A stretch of DNA of 64,000 bases from Strigamia acuminata (Eukaryota > Arthropoda > Chilopoda > Geophilomorpha > Linotaeniidae), in contig OX442315.1 of the NCBI GenBank assembly GCA_949358305.1, forward strand, positions 1 through 64,000. Direction: 5' to 3'. The notes beneath the pieces are model-generated. The model saw nothing but the letters and a program-made list of their open reading frames with translations, made no database searches and was not told the DNA's origin. Of the stretch, positions 1 to 10,400 are shown piece after piece (position 1 is the first letter of the stretch; the number at the start of each line of letters is the position of its first letter). Position numbers and translations under genes: made by a program.

Positions 1-3
1 AAC

Positions 4-977
4 TGTCGCTAACTCGTGGTATGAGTCACTCTCTAATCTCGCAATACCGCTTTACTCAAGCGGTTACCCAAATAATGTGAAACGGCAAACAATGTAAAAT
101 GGTAAATATAATAAATGTATTTATTATATGGGAATTTACAGGTAAAAGGAATAAAATATGTAAGGGAATAAAGGTAAAAGGTTGGGGATGTGTGAAGTTG
201 TCGGGAAACTGGTCGAGGTCGTCCTTTGTTGACGCTCTGGATCCAAGATGGCGTCCGCGTGGTAACGTGGTGTCGTCTTGGGCCGGCGTGGCAATGAATG
301 GCGTCCTCGTCTCACGTTTCTTGTTCGGTCCTTCGGGCTCACGCTGGTCGGGCGCGAGTGAATGCCTAAAAGGTCTTACTTCTGGTCTGTTGTCTAGGTT
401 TAGGGTTTTTTGTAGGTGTCCGGCGATCACACAGCGGCGGACTCTTCTGGCTCCCGGCGATCACACAGCGGCGGGAACGCTCGTCGTGGTTTTACTGCAG
501 TTTAGGCTTGTGCGACCGTTTGTCTGCACAACTCGCTAAACTGGAGTGGTGTTTGCTGTTTCTAGCGGGTGTGCTAAAACAGCGCGGTAATCTTATCACG
601 CAGGTTACTCTGCGGAGGTTAACACGAATCAAATGTACTCACGAAGAATATATCCTTTGTCCCTGGTCACTCCTAGTGCTTGACTTAGGCCTGATCGGTA
701 GGACGGTAGATTTCTCGTGTGTTTCTTGTTTGATGGTTGTGTTGGTTCTGCCCGCTCAGTGCAAGGCACATTCCTTTGCACAAAGCGGGGTTGACAGGTG
801 ACCAGAATCACCCAATGGTGGGGTGGACGAGCCATCCCCACTCCCTCAGGGCAGACGCCTGTCCATTGACTAGATGTCAATGCACTGAGGGAAGGGAGAC
901 GCGCTTGCGGCTCCCCTTACACCCGAAACGAGGTCACGAGAGAAACTCTTCGTTGACCCCGGTCCAGTCGGGTCACA
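4..977 (-). repeat. Divergent LTR related to the N1 element family
   Basis: Read on the minus strand this begins TGTGACCC and ends GCGACA, like the 820-bp LTRs at 3377-4196 and 15423-16242. It shares landmarks with them in the same order: a CACCCCACCATTGG-like block near the start, a GACGCCATCTTG block, and AT-rich AATAAAT/ACCTGTAAAT segments near the end. The sequence is clearly diverged. A 21-bp motif is repeated at about 418-438 and 454-474. Flanks do not show a clear target duplication, and the left edge of the window cuts the context, so it may be a solo LTR or one LTR of an element outside the window. Confidence 0.55.
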
Positions 978-2237
978 ACAACGTTATGTCAAATGTTTCC
1001 ATTAATTCTTGAAAGCCAAAAAATTTGAAAATTTAGCTAATTTCAGCATGTATTTGTTGCTAGTTTTGATTTGAATACACACTGTAATGTTTTGCCTCGA
1101 GTTGCGCGATTTTCAGGCGTTTTGGGACGTTTTGGAGCAAAAAAAACAAACTTAATTCTTCAAGAGTTAAAAAGGAAGTAATCCTAATCAGGAAAAGCCC
1201 ATAAAAAACAATGCAAGATCACGCGGTACGACGCACGGACTCCCCACGCACAAAATGCACGGACTTTCTGTGGACTTCCCGTGCACGAAAGATCGGCGCG
1301 GACATTTCCATTGGAGACCAGCGCAGAATTACCTACAGGCAATTCGGAATCAAAGACTTCTTTATGGTTTATACATTACTTTGCAGTAGGTATGCCTGGC
1401 CTTGATTTGAAAGTGCAGTAAATTCTGCTGAATGCAGTGTTTTAAACTCGCAGCAATTGCGATGGTGCCAACTATTGGAAAATAAATTTAAAATGTAAAA
1501 CCAAAGAATTTGTAAAAAAAAATTGGTTTAATCAATTGCAATAATGATATTCTACTTAATTGTTGGATTATGAAACGTGAAACCAATCCCATGATTAGGA
1601 AATATAAATTTTATTAAATTCATCGTGTATCTCACATCTCACATTCACATTTACTTAGTGTCATCCAAAAATCAGGTTTTATCAAATCCTGAGGTTATTC
1701 TAGTACGTCGTAACTGCCCGGCAGGTCGCGCAACCTGTGGAGCAACAATTGATGTAAATAGTGCAAGCACGCACGCGCGGGAAAGTGCGCACTGATGGGT
1801 CCATGCCAGTGCAAGTACATTGGGTGATGTATTATTGCGAGCGCGCGTGTTTTCACACGATTACAATGTGCTGATTAAACCAACAGCATTATAGAAGCAT
1901 TATAGACTGATTATATTGTATAATTTTTATTTTAACAAAACCCTGAATTTCATTTCTAATCGGTTTTTTTTTTTTATTGATGCGCACAGAAGCGTTGTAG
2001 CACGTTCACACAATGCGGAATTTGCAAATTTGAGAAAGCGGCTTTCCCAAGGTTGATAAAACGCGCGCGATCGTGCGGAATATACAAATTAGTGAAATCC
2101 GCAAAATCCGCCATGAGACTGCGAACAGGGGGTCAAGGTATAGGCCGCCGTAATGTTAAAAATAGGGTCCCTTTCGCACTCCGAGAAATCCGCATGCGCG
2201 CCATAAGGATAAAGCATTCCACACGCTCCGAAATGCA
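978..2237. other. Unassigned intergenic DNA
   Basis: This is mostly AT-rich sequence with short A and T runs and a GC-rich patch around 1215-1300. The open frames here are short (62-64 codons) with no recognisable motif. No RNA gene or element end could be supported. Confidence 0.5.
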
Positions 2238-3376
2238 TTAATAACAGTGCCGGTGTTGGCGCATCCAAACTTCGCTCAGCCCTTTATGATTTCAACTGAT
2301 GCAAGTGCCTACGGCTTAGGAGCAATCCTAAAACAAAAAGTTAACAATCAAGAGCGTGTCATCGCTTACGCAAGTCGTTTAATGAGCACAGCTGAACAGA
2401 ACTACACTGCAACTGATAGGGAAATTTTAGCAATCATTTTTGCTATTGAGAAGTTCAGACCGTACTTATATGGACAGAAATTCCAAATAATCACCGACCA
2501 TTCTGCCCTCCAATGGCTGAGAGGAGTCCGAAATCCAAATGGACGCCTAGCCAGGTGGGCGCTGCAACTAGCTGAGTATGATTTTGAAATATTTCATAAA
2601 AGCGGCAAGAAACATACAGATGCCGATGCTTTAAGTAGGATCCAGGAAAAATTAAGTGAAGAAGAAATCGAAAAATTACCTTCGCTTTTCTTAGAAAATT
2701 TGGACCTCCCTGTTGAACAGAGGAAGGATCCCAAACTTCTGGACCTCATAACAGCGCTAGAAAACCAAGAGCAACTTCCAAGAAAGAGAAGACGACCGCT
2801 GAAGCAGTTCGTACTTCAAAACAAAACGTTGTTCAGGAAGAAAAAACTTAACAGTTCCCTGAACATGGAAGATTTATTACTAGTAGTTCCAAAACAACTT
2901 CAAAAAGATGTATTGTACGAAATGCACGATGGATTACTAGGAGCTCATTTGGGATTGGCAAAAACGTGGAAACGAATAAGAACACGATTTTTCTGGACAA
3001 GAATTTACAAGGATGTGAGAAATTACGTCTTGTCCTGCCAAAGTTGCGCGAAAGCAAAAACAATGACTACACCAGCGAAAGGATTAATGCAGCCATGGTC
3101 AACAGTCTCAAAACCTTTTGAGCGAATTGGAATAGATACACTTGGACCTTTTCCATTGTCACGACTTGGAAACAAACATGTTTTTGTTGTAACTGATTAT
3201 CTTTCTAGAAATGCAATAGCTAGACCAGCAGCAGCAGCTACAGCTTTAGAAGCAGCAAAAACATTGCTGTATGAAGTCATTCTGAAAGAAGGCAGTCCAA
3301 GAGAAATCCTAAGCGACCGTGGAACGGAATACAGGAACAAAATGGTTGAGGAAGTCTCAAATATGTTTAAAAGTTT
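2238..3376 (+). pseudogene. Gypsy copy A pol, 5' piece (RNase H to integrase)
   Basis: This is the open left half of a Ty3/Gypsy pol. It starts abruptly at the RT/RNase H junction (TVPVLAHPNFAQ). RNase H residues are visible (STDASAYGLGA, ATDREILAI, TDHSALQWL, HTDADALSR), then an integrase HHCC zinc finger (HDGLLGAHLG ... CQSCAKAK) and the first two catalytic Asp residues of the core (GIDTLGPF, SDRGTEYRN). Everything upstream (LTR, gag, protease, most of RT) is missing. The frame is broken at 3376 by N1, between the second Asp and the catalytic Glu, and resumes at 16247. The copies at 35579-37926 and 18485-20057 carry related proteins. Confidence 0.88.
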
Positions 3377-4196
3377 TGTGGTGACCCAGTTGGATAGGTG
3401 TCCCCCCAGAGCGGATACTTGTCCTCTGAGTCACTGTGATTGAAGAGTCGTTCCCCCCCGAGTTGGCTCCACCTCCCCATGGCAGGTGTGTGCCCCGAGG
3501 GGGAGGAAGCGGCTGGTGGTCAGCCCCCATTGGTTGATCACCGGCCCTTCACCCCACTGCATAAAAGGCTGTGTTTCCCGCCCAAAGGCAGAACTTACAC
3601 AAACGACACCAAGAACACAGCAACTACCTCACCGTCAGGCCAACTTCAACTACAAGTTAGGATTGATCGAGGATCGCTGAGTAAAGTGCAAACTGTAACT
3701 CTCACGAAGTCACTTGCGAGCTATTCCTGCGAAAGTACGAGAATAGCCCTTGTGAAATCACCCAGAATAATCGCCCAGACGATTATTCGCCGAAGTAAGT
3801 GTCCGAGTGCTTTGTAGGGAACCCCAAAGTTCCTAGACGAGGCCTCTGCGACGCTAAACCGACCCTAGACAACAGGCACGGATAGAAGACTCGAAAGAGC
3901 ATTCCACCGCGTCCGTGAAGACGAATCCGTGACGAATTAACGACAACTCGAGACGCCGCCTTTGTTCCGCCGACCACGCGGAATCGACGACGCCATCTTG
4001 AGAAATCCTTTGTTCGACGCTGACCACGTCGACTCTAGAATTATTACTGAGTGTATTTTAAAGGCATAAAGCCTGGTGAATAAATTACCTGTTTATTTAC
4101 ATACATTTGGTATTCATTTGGGTATTTACATAATTGATCACAGGTAAAGTATTACACGTTAGCGCTATTTAAACCTATACAAAGTAGGACGCGACA
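3377..4196 (+). repeat. N1 5' LTR
   Basis: The 820-bp direct repeat starts TG and ends CA. It matches 15423-16242 except at two positions that I can see, one in the GATCACCGG/GATCGCCGG block and one in CGAGACGCC/CGAGATGCC. The open frames inside it are LTR sequence, not genes. Confidence 0.95.
3560..3568 (+). promoter_or_regulatory. TATA-like box in N1 5' LTR
   Basis: CATAAAAGG lies about 185 bp into the LTR, where a U3 promoter would be. An AATAAA at about 4079 near the LTR end is a candidate polyadenylation signal. Both are repeated in the 3' LTR. The functional assignment is inferred from position. Confidence 0.5.
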
Positions 4197-4198
4197 CG

Positions 4199-4216
4199 TG
4201 GGGGCCTGTCCGGGAT
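4199..4216 (+). other. N1 primer binding site, tRNA-Pro-like
   Basis: Two bases after the LTR end comes TGGGGGCCTGTCCGGGAT, starting with the TGG that pairs with a tRNA CCA end. It differs by two bases from the tRNA-Pro primer site known from gammaretroviruses. This is the expected place for minus-strand DNA priming. Confidence 0.8.
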
Positions 4217-4290
4217 TTAGAAATAAATCTCAAATCTGAACTTGTGATCTCTCAATAAGATAACCCAAATCGTAGAATTACCGAAAGAAA

Positions 4291-7200
4291 ATGTCAGACA
4301 AAGACGAGCAATCCACGTCTGAAACCGAGCAGAGAATGCCCGAGAAGGGAAAAAGGACCTCCGACTACCACCTAAGATCGGATGGTCCCGTCCCTGAAAT
4401 GTCCGCAAAGGCGAAAGCCCGAGCGAATAAAAGGAGAGCGAAGGCGCAGAAAGAGGAGCAAGCTGCATCGCTCGCGGCCCTAGACGGGCCAGAGCGAGAG
4501 CGGGTTCCCTTGAATATGCAACCCTTCGAAGATACCGATCCGGAAGCCATAGAAAATCGAGAAGAAATTCGCGACGTATCGCCAGGACGAGTATCGATAT
4601 TGATGACCGAGGAGACGGATGAAGCTCCGAAAAAAACGGTCACGGTCGGCACGAACCCATCGCCCCCCACGGCTCAGACGTCCGTGGAGCAGACCCCACG
4701 AAAAAACGACGGCGGGACCCCGATAACCCCCCGAGTTACGGCGAGTCCTGCAGTTGTTTCCTTCGAGGTATCTCACCTAATTCGGTTGACACGGCAAGCT
4801 GCCCAACTGAAAGCGATGATAGACATTCCAGTAGGAACGTCAGTCTGGGAATCGATTACTCTACTCACTGACGCTATCTGCGCGGCACAAGCCCCAACGC
4901 CGGTCGCAAGACCAGCAGCGGAGACGCCCATGCCCCAGGTAACGCCCAGTGACACCGGAGGTTTCGCGCCAGACCCCAACCGGGCACTTCACCAATCCAG
5001 AGAGAAGGCCCGCGAAGAAGCCAGACAAGAAGCGACTAATCGCCAACGAAGACTGAGCGCAGAGCGGCGAGAACTCTGGAAGGAAGAGGAAGAAAGGGAG
5101 CAACGCGAAAGAAGAACCACCGAGAGAACAGAGAAACTGGTCCAAAAAATGAGGGAGGAACGAGAAGCTAAAATTCGAAAAGAATGGAACGCCACGGTAG
5201 AAGGGCGACATCGAGAAGCTCAAGAGTACGAGGACCAATTTCAATCGCTCGTAGCTCAAAGAAAAGCAGAAAAGCTACAAATGTTGCGAGAAGAAGCCAT
5301 TTTACAACACCAAAAATGGGAAGAACAACATCGCGAGAGGTTGAGAGAAGAGGAAGCCAGAAAAGAAAAAGAACAGTTCCTGAAAGAGAAAGAGGAATGG
5401 GACCGAGTCAGATGGACCGAAGAGTACAAAGCAAAGAAACAAGCCATAATAGATGAGCAAAAAAGATGGGAAGCCGAAAACTGGGAGAAAGAAACAGAAA
5501 AGTTCCAAAAAGAGTACGAACAAGGTGTCTCGGGCAGGAAGAAAAGGGAAGAAAACCCGAAACGGAAGTCAGAACCCACAAGCGGCTCTGATACCGACAC
5601 AGGTGAAGATGCAGCAAAGCCGGCAAAAACGGCAAAAAGGGGGAAATCTCAAAAGAGAGACGGATCGGTCCCAAAAACAAAGGACCGTCACCCCTCAAAA
5701 AGATCCGAGACGGGAGCAGCCATCGACGCGTTACTCGAAAAGAAAAACGCAAATAAAAATCGGGAACACCCCGAAAGCGAGGAAAACAGATGGCATTCTT
5801 TTTGCGAGAACAACGACGGAGGGGAGCCGCCGCCATCCGAAGGCTCGAAACAGAAGAAGGCTGGCGGAGAGACCCCACCGAGAGGGCCGAGGTTTCACCC
5901 CCAAGGAGATCCCTCCGAGCCCTCCGATTCGTCGGACGACGACCATCCGAGTCGACCGTCTACAGGGAGGAGTCAAGAAGGCAGCGATGGGCACCGGTCG
6001 AACCGGCCGAATGCTTCAGACCGCTCTTCCCGGAGCTCCAACCCTCGTTCAGAGGAAGGGAACTTTCAGGACTCATCTGGCCGACATTACACGATGTCTG
6101 AGCTAGGCCGAGCCCTGCTGAACTCTTTCAGAAGAGAAGGAATCGATCTAGGCCATCCAGGCGACGAACATAATCGCGCTGGAGAGAGGGTTAAGCGCAA
6201 ATATGGCGTACGAAACGAACCAAGCAGTGAAGCCACGGGTAACATCCGCTGGCAACACTATATTCAGACGCGATTTGACGGTTCGTGGAAGGCCGGAGAC
6301 CGCTTCCTGGACGAAGTAATGCGTATCAAGAAAGCGACAAAAGCCACCGTCGCCGACATGCTAACCCACGGGCTAGTGGAGCTAACTACGGGGTCAGCTC
6401 GAGAATGGTACCAGGGACTGAAAAACCCAACCTGGGACGATTTTCTCGTCCGTTTCGATCTCCGATACGGCGAGACTCCAGACGAGATCAGTAACAAATT
6501 ACGTGGTCTACGACAAGCCCCAGGAGAAACATTAGCCGACTACGACGCCCGAGCGAAACTCCTGTTTGCAAGAGCGCCGTACGAAATAAACCCCGCTGGT
6601 TTTACGATGATCTTTTACGGAGGATTATCGGCCCACTCGCAAAGAATTCTGCTAGACATGCGTGCACCCCGCACTGGCGATTACCAAGATGTCAGTAACT
6701 ATCTTCTAACAAACACGTTAGAAATAGAACAGCGGTATTACGCCACTCTGCCCCCGGAAGAAGCTGACGCGCACGAGAAGCGGTTGCAGACGAGCGCCGA
6801 ACGCCACAAGACCTCAGAAAAATTAATGAGGCCAAGTGAATATTTGAGCGGCATAATGAGTCTCACCAAAGCATCCTTCGGACGAATGCTGACGCCTAAA
6901 GCAGGCAGTATTCTTCCAGCCAACCCGATAGCTGCCCCAAAGAAAGCACCGGCAGCGACGGCGATGCAGGTGACCTCGACGGACTCCACCCAGATGGAGA
7001 AAGTCGAAGAGACAACACCTCTCGCCACGGCTAAAGAAGAGGAGCCAGCATCGAGCGACGAGGAAGCCCTAAATGAGCACCTCGAAAACTTATCGACGGG
7101 ATGCGACGATCAAGGTCCCTATTTGCACCATGCACACCGGGCCTTGGCAATCACACAATTCAGAGCACACGTGCAAGCAACAAAAGCGAGAGGAGCATTG

Positions 7201-7431
7201 GGAGGAAAAAGACGATTCCCGACGCCCTTCGTCCCGAAAAAACCGGGATTCACTCCCACAGGGGATAAAAGTAACATCAAATGTTACAGCTGTGGAGAAT
7301 ACGGCCACTACTCAGATAAATGTGAGAAAACCGTCAAAGAAAAGGACATCATGCAAACCATGATGAAAATGATGATGGAGTTAAAAACTGATCTGGCAAA
7401 AAACTTCCAAGCGCAGGCGTCGCCGAAATAA
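4291..7431 (+). CDS. gag: N1 Gag polyprotein (1046 aa)
   Basis: This is the capsid and nucleocapsid precursor of N1. The first ATG after the primer site is at 4291. Residues about 230-420 are a very long charged coiled coil (runs of E, R, K and Q). Residues about 430-640 are acidic, Ser/Pro-rich and probably disordered. Residues about 650-830 resemble the retrotransposon gag domain (IRWQHYIQTRF, AREWYQGL, LRGLRQAPGETLADY). A single zinc knuckle CX2CX4HX4C sits at about 998-1011, near the C-terminus. The protein is two to three times the usual Gypsy Gag length because of the coiled coil and linker. The stop at 7429-7431 lies inside the loop of the predicted frameshift hairpin. Several long antisense frames here are shadows of the repetitive Glu/Lys codons. 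Confidence 0.9.
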   Translation: MSDKDEQSTSETEQRMPEKGKRTSDYHLRSDGPVPEMSAKAKARANKRRAKAQKEEQAASLAALDGPERERVPLNMQPFEDTDPEAIENREEIRDVSPGRVSILMTEETDEAPKKTVTVGTNPSPPTAQTSVEQTPRKNDGGTPITPRVTASPAVVSFEVSHLIRLTRQAAQLKAMIDIPVGTSVWESITLLTDAICAAQAPTPVARPAAETPMPQVTPSDTGGFAPDPNRALHQSREKAREEARQEATNRQRRLSAERRELWKEEEEREQRERRTTERTEKLVQKMREEREAKIRKEWNATVEGRHREAQEYEDQFQSLVAQRKAEKLQMLREEAILQHQKWEEQHRERLREEEARKEKEQFLKEKEEWDRVRWTEEYKAKKQAIIDEQKRWEAENWEKETEKFQKEYEQGVSGRKKREENPKRKSEPTSGSDTDTGEDAAKPAKTAKRGKSQKRDGSVPKTKDRHPSKRSETGAAIDALLEKKNANKNREHPESEENRWHSFCENNDGGEPPPSEGSKQKKAGGETPPRGPRFHPQGDPSEPSDSSDDDHPSRPSTGRSQEGSDGHRSNRPNASDRSSRSSNPRSEEGNFQDSSGRHYTMSELGRALLNSFRREGIDLGHPGDEHNRAGERVKRKYGVRNEPSSEATGNIRWQHYIQTRFDGSWKAGDRFLDEVMRIKKATKATVADMLTHGLVELTTGSAREWYQGLKNPTWDDFLVRFDLRYGETPDEISNKLRGLRQAPGETLADYDARAKLLFARAPYEINPAGFTMIFYGGLSAHSQRILLDMRAPRTGDYQDVSNYLLTNTLEIEQRYYATLPPEEADAHEKRLQTSAERHKTSEKLMRPSEYLSGIMSLTKASFGRMLTPKAGSILPANPIAAPKKAPAATAMQVTSTDSTQMEKVEETTPLATAKEEEPASSDEEALNEHLENLSTGCDDQGPYLHHAHRALAITQFRAHVQATKARGALGGKRRFPTPFVPKKPGFTPTGDKSNIKCYSCGEYGHYSDKCEKTVKEKDIMQTMMKMMMELKTDLAKNFQAQASPK

Positions 7432-7449
7432 ATTCAGCTTCGTCTGCGC
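7398..7449 (+). promoter_or_regulatory. Programmed -1 frameshift signal of N1
   Basis: In the gag frame, GCA AAA AAC contains the slippery heptamer A AAA AAC at 7398-7404. A six-base spacer (7405-7410) follows, then a 9-bp stem: GCGCAGGCG (7411-7419) pairs with CGTCTGCGC (7441-7449), with one G-U pair and a 21-base loop. The pol frame is -1 and open from the slip site. These are the standard parts of retroviral -1 frameshift sites. Activity is inferred. Confidence 0.85.
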
Positions 7450-10400
7450 CAGCCGCGGAAATTAAAAAGAAGAAATATCACACTGGACCCGCAGGTCATG
7501 CCTTGGCAGAGGCACAGATCAAAGACCGCATACAGGCCGTTCCGAAGAAGGAGGAAAAAGTGACGTTAACGGGTATGCAAGTGAGAACGAAACCGGAGGT
7601 CGACATGGATTGGACGGACCTTCCGTTCAATCTGGAGGTTGAGCCCCAGACATTACGCGTATTTCACTGCAATGTCACGAAAGCACATTGCGAAACTCTG
7701 TGTATGCTGCCAGTGGAGATAGAAAACCAAAAATTGTTCGGTCTGCTGGATTCAGGAGCGGATCGTTCATTCATATCCGAAGATATAGTAAAAGACTTGG
7801 ATATTGGAAAGAAGGTGGCACAAGTGAACGCGAACGTAGAATTGCTCACCGCCAACGGCTACGTCAAGCCGAAGGGCGTAGTTCGCATCATGATCGACTG
7901 GACGGGGGGGAACCTGTCCCACCCCTTCATAGTCTTGCCATCCCACGACAAAGTATTCCTCCTAGGGATGGACATCATGGCGAAACTGAAAATTCAGCCA
8001 AACCCGATAACCCGTTCATGGAACTGGATAAGTCCCGAGGGAGAACGGTCAGTCCCCGTAGTTCCCCAAAAATTACTGGACGAAGCCAAGGACAAAGAGG
8101 AATACGGAAGAGGATTGCGAAAATTCGTCCAAGATTACGATTTCGCAGCCTTCGCTCTGGAATTACAGAGGAGTAACGTCGTGGACACCCTGGTCGAGGA
8201 GGCAGCACTGCGTGTTAACGAGGCATCGCTACTAAGGCGAGTGCTTCGAAAACATGAAAGAATTCTGACCAAGACACCTGGCCGAACGACGGAAGCAACC
8301 CACGAAATAGTCTTAACCACAGACAAGCCGATTCGAGTGCCTTACAAGGGGATGAACCCCCAGAAAAGAGACATTGTGACGCAAATGTGCCAAGACATGC
8401 TCGACAAGGGCATAGTAACGCAAGCCCTGGGCGAATACGCCATGCGGATCGTCCTGGTGATGCGTCCAGGCTCGGAACCTCGACTATGCATTGATTATCG
8501 CCCCCTGAACGCGATAACGGTTATAGACCCGATTCAGATGCCGTCTATAGACTCGATCCTCCGGGAACTGAGCCCGTTCAAGTGGGTAACCACCATGGAC
8601 CTGTCAAAGGGGTATTGGCAAGTGGAGCTAAAACCCGAAGACAAACTGAAAACGGCTTTCTACTCCCCGATAGGAAGACTAATGTTCAACGTGATGCCGT
8701 TCGGGCTTGTAAACGCCCCGAGCACGTTCCAGAAACTGATCGAAAGCGTGTTGGGAGATATGCTGCACGACTTCGTGTGGGCGTATCTCGACGACATCAC
8801 AATAACGTCGGACACATTCGAAGAGCATATAGACCACATCGATAGAGTGGTTTCTCGCCTAGCCAAGGCAGGACTCCACATCCATCCAGGGAAGAGCAAG
8901 TTTTGCAGGAAAGAGCTTGCCTTCCTAGGATATCGAATAGGAGTCGAGGGAATCGCGATTGACCCCGAAAAAGTCAAAGCAATAAACGGATTCCCCGCCC
9001 CCGAAGATATAAAAGGTGTCCAGAGATTCATGGGCATGGTCAATTTCTTCGGCCGACTACTCTCTGGTCTGGCTGAAGTGGCCGCGCCTATAACGGATCT
9101 CTTACGAACGGATAAAGAGTTTGAGTGGACGGTCCAGTGCGAGGCCGCATTTAGCACTATCAAGCAAATGCTGGCTGACGTCGAAAAGATGCCATTGCCG
9201 GACCTAAACCGACCGTTCGTGTTGCACACCGACGCGAGTAAAATCGGACTGGGTGCAGCCCTTCTGCAGACCCACGTGTACAACGGAATCTCGCAAGAAG
9301 TACCCTGTATGTTTATAAGCAGAAAAATACAGGGCGCGGAGAAAAATTATACGGCAACGGAACTAGAATGCCTAGCCGTAATTTGGGCAGTTCGGAAATT
9401 TCGCGACTATCTGGAGTACACGAACTTCGAGGTTCAGACAGATCACCAGGCACTAAGCTGGTTGATGAAGCTCAAGGAACCCTCCGGCCGACTCGCACGA
9501 TGGCAACTGGAGTTAATGGCGTGCGATATAACAATTACGTACCGCCCCGGGAAGTACAATCATGTGGCCGACGCCCTCTCGAGAGCCCCAGCCTCTGACC
9601 CCCAAGGACCAGACGACGACGGCGAGGACGACACCCACCTCTTGTACTGCCCGACTCCACGGAGAATATGGCGTTTGCGAAAGGCGAACGAGCTACCAGT
9701 GATGGAGCCCGAAGATAGAACGTTTTGTGGTTTTTGGACTCGAACATACCAGCCAGCTGGGACGAACAATTCAACATCCGAAATTCAATCTCCGCCCCCC
9801 GGAGAAACCCACAAAACACTACTACGCGCCTTCACAGCAAAAATTGAAGAAAAAACACAATACGCTCCACCCACGAGACGTGAGTTCGTCGAACACCAGG
9901 CAGCAGACACAAAATGTCAAATTATAACGCAATATTTGCTGAACGGCGAATTTCCGGAAGGGATGACAAACCTACACCGCCGGAAACAGTTCGTCAAAGA
10001 AGCAACAAGCTACCTCATAGATGATGAACTCCTGGTAAAATACCACCCGACGTTTCAAGATGACCTCAGCGGAGCGGGAAACTCGGTTAAAGTGGTCGTG
10101 CCGGCATCGCTGCACACCCGACTGTTGTGGCTGATGCACGGACACCCGCTCGCCAGCCATTCTGGCGTGGCGAGGACCCTTTATCGAGTAAAACAACTTT
10201 TCTTCTGGCCGGGCGCGCGGCAAAAGATAACGAAATTTATCCGACACTGCCCCCGGTGCCAAGCGTGCAGACCGCGAGATAAAGTGGCCAGAAACGCCAT
10301 GTCTCTCGGACCCTATGCACCGTTTGACTGCTTAAGCATAGACTTGATGGGCCCCAAGCCCACAACGGGAAACAAGAACATGTATATTCTCGTAATTATG

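Noticed and set aside
3440-3817. 125-codon frame in the N1 LTR, repeated at 15486
   Set aside because: It lies wholly within the LTR and is duplicated only because the LTR is. It has no recognisable domain, and antisense frames there are equally long.
5256-5878. Long minus-strand frames opposite N1 gag
   Set aside because: They mirror the Glu/Lys/Arg-rich coiled-coil codons of gag and read as Ser/Leu/Phe-rich nonsense.
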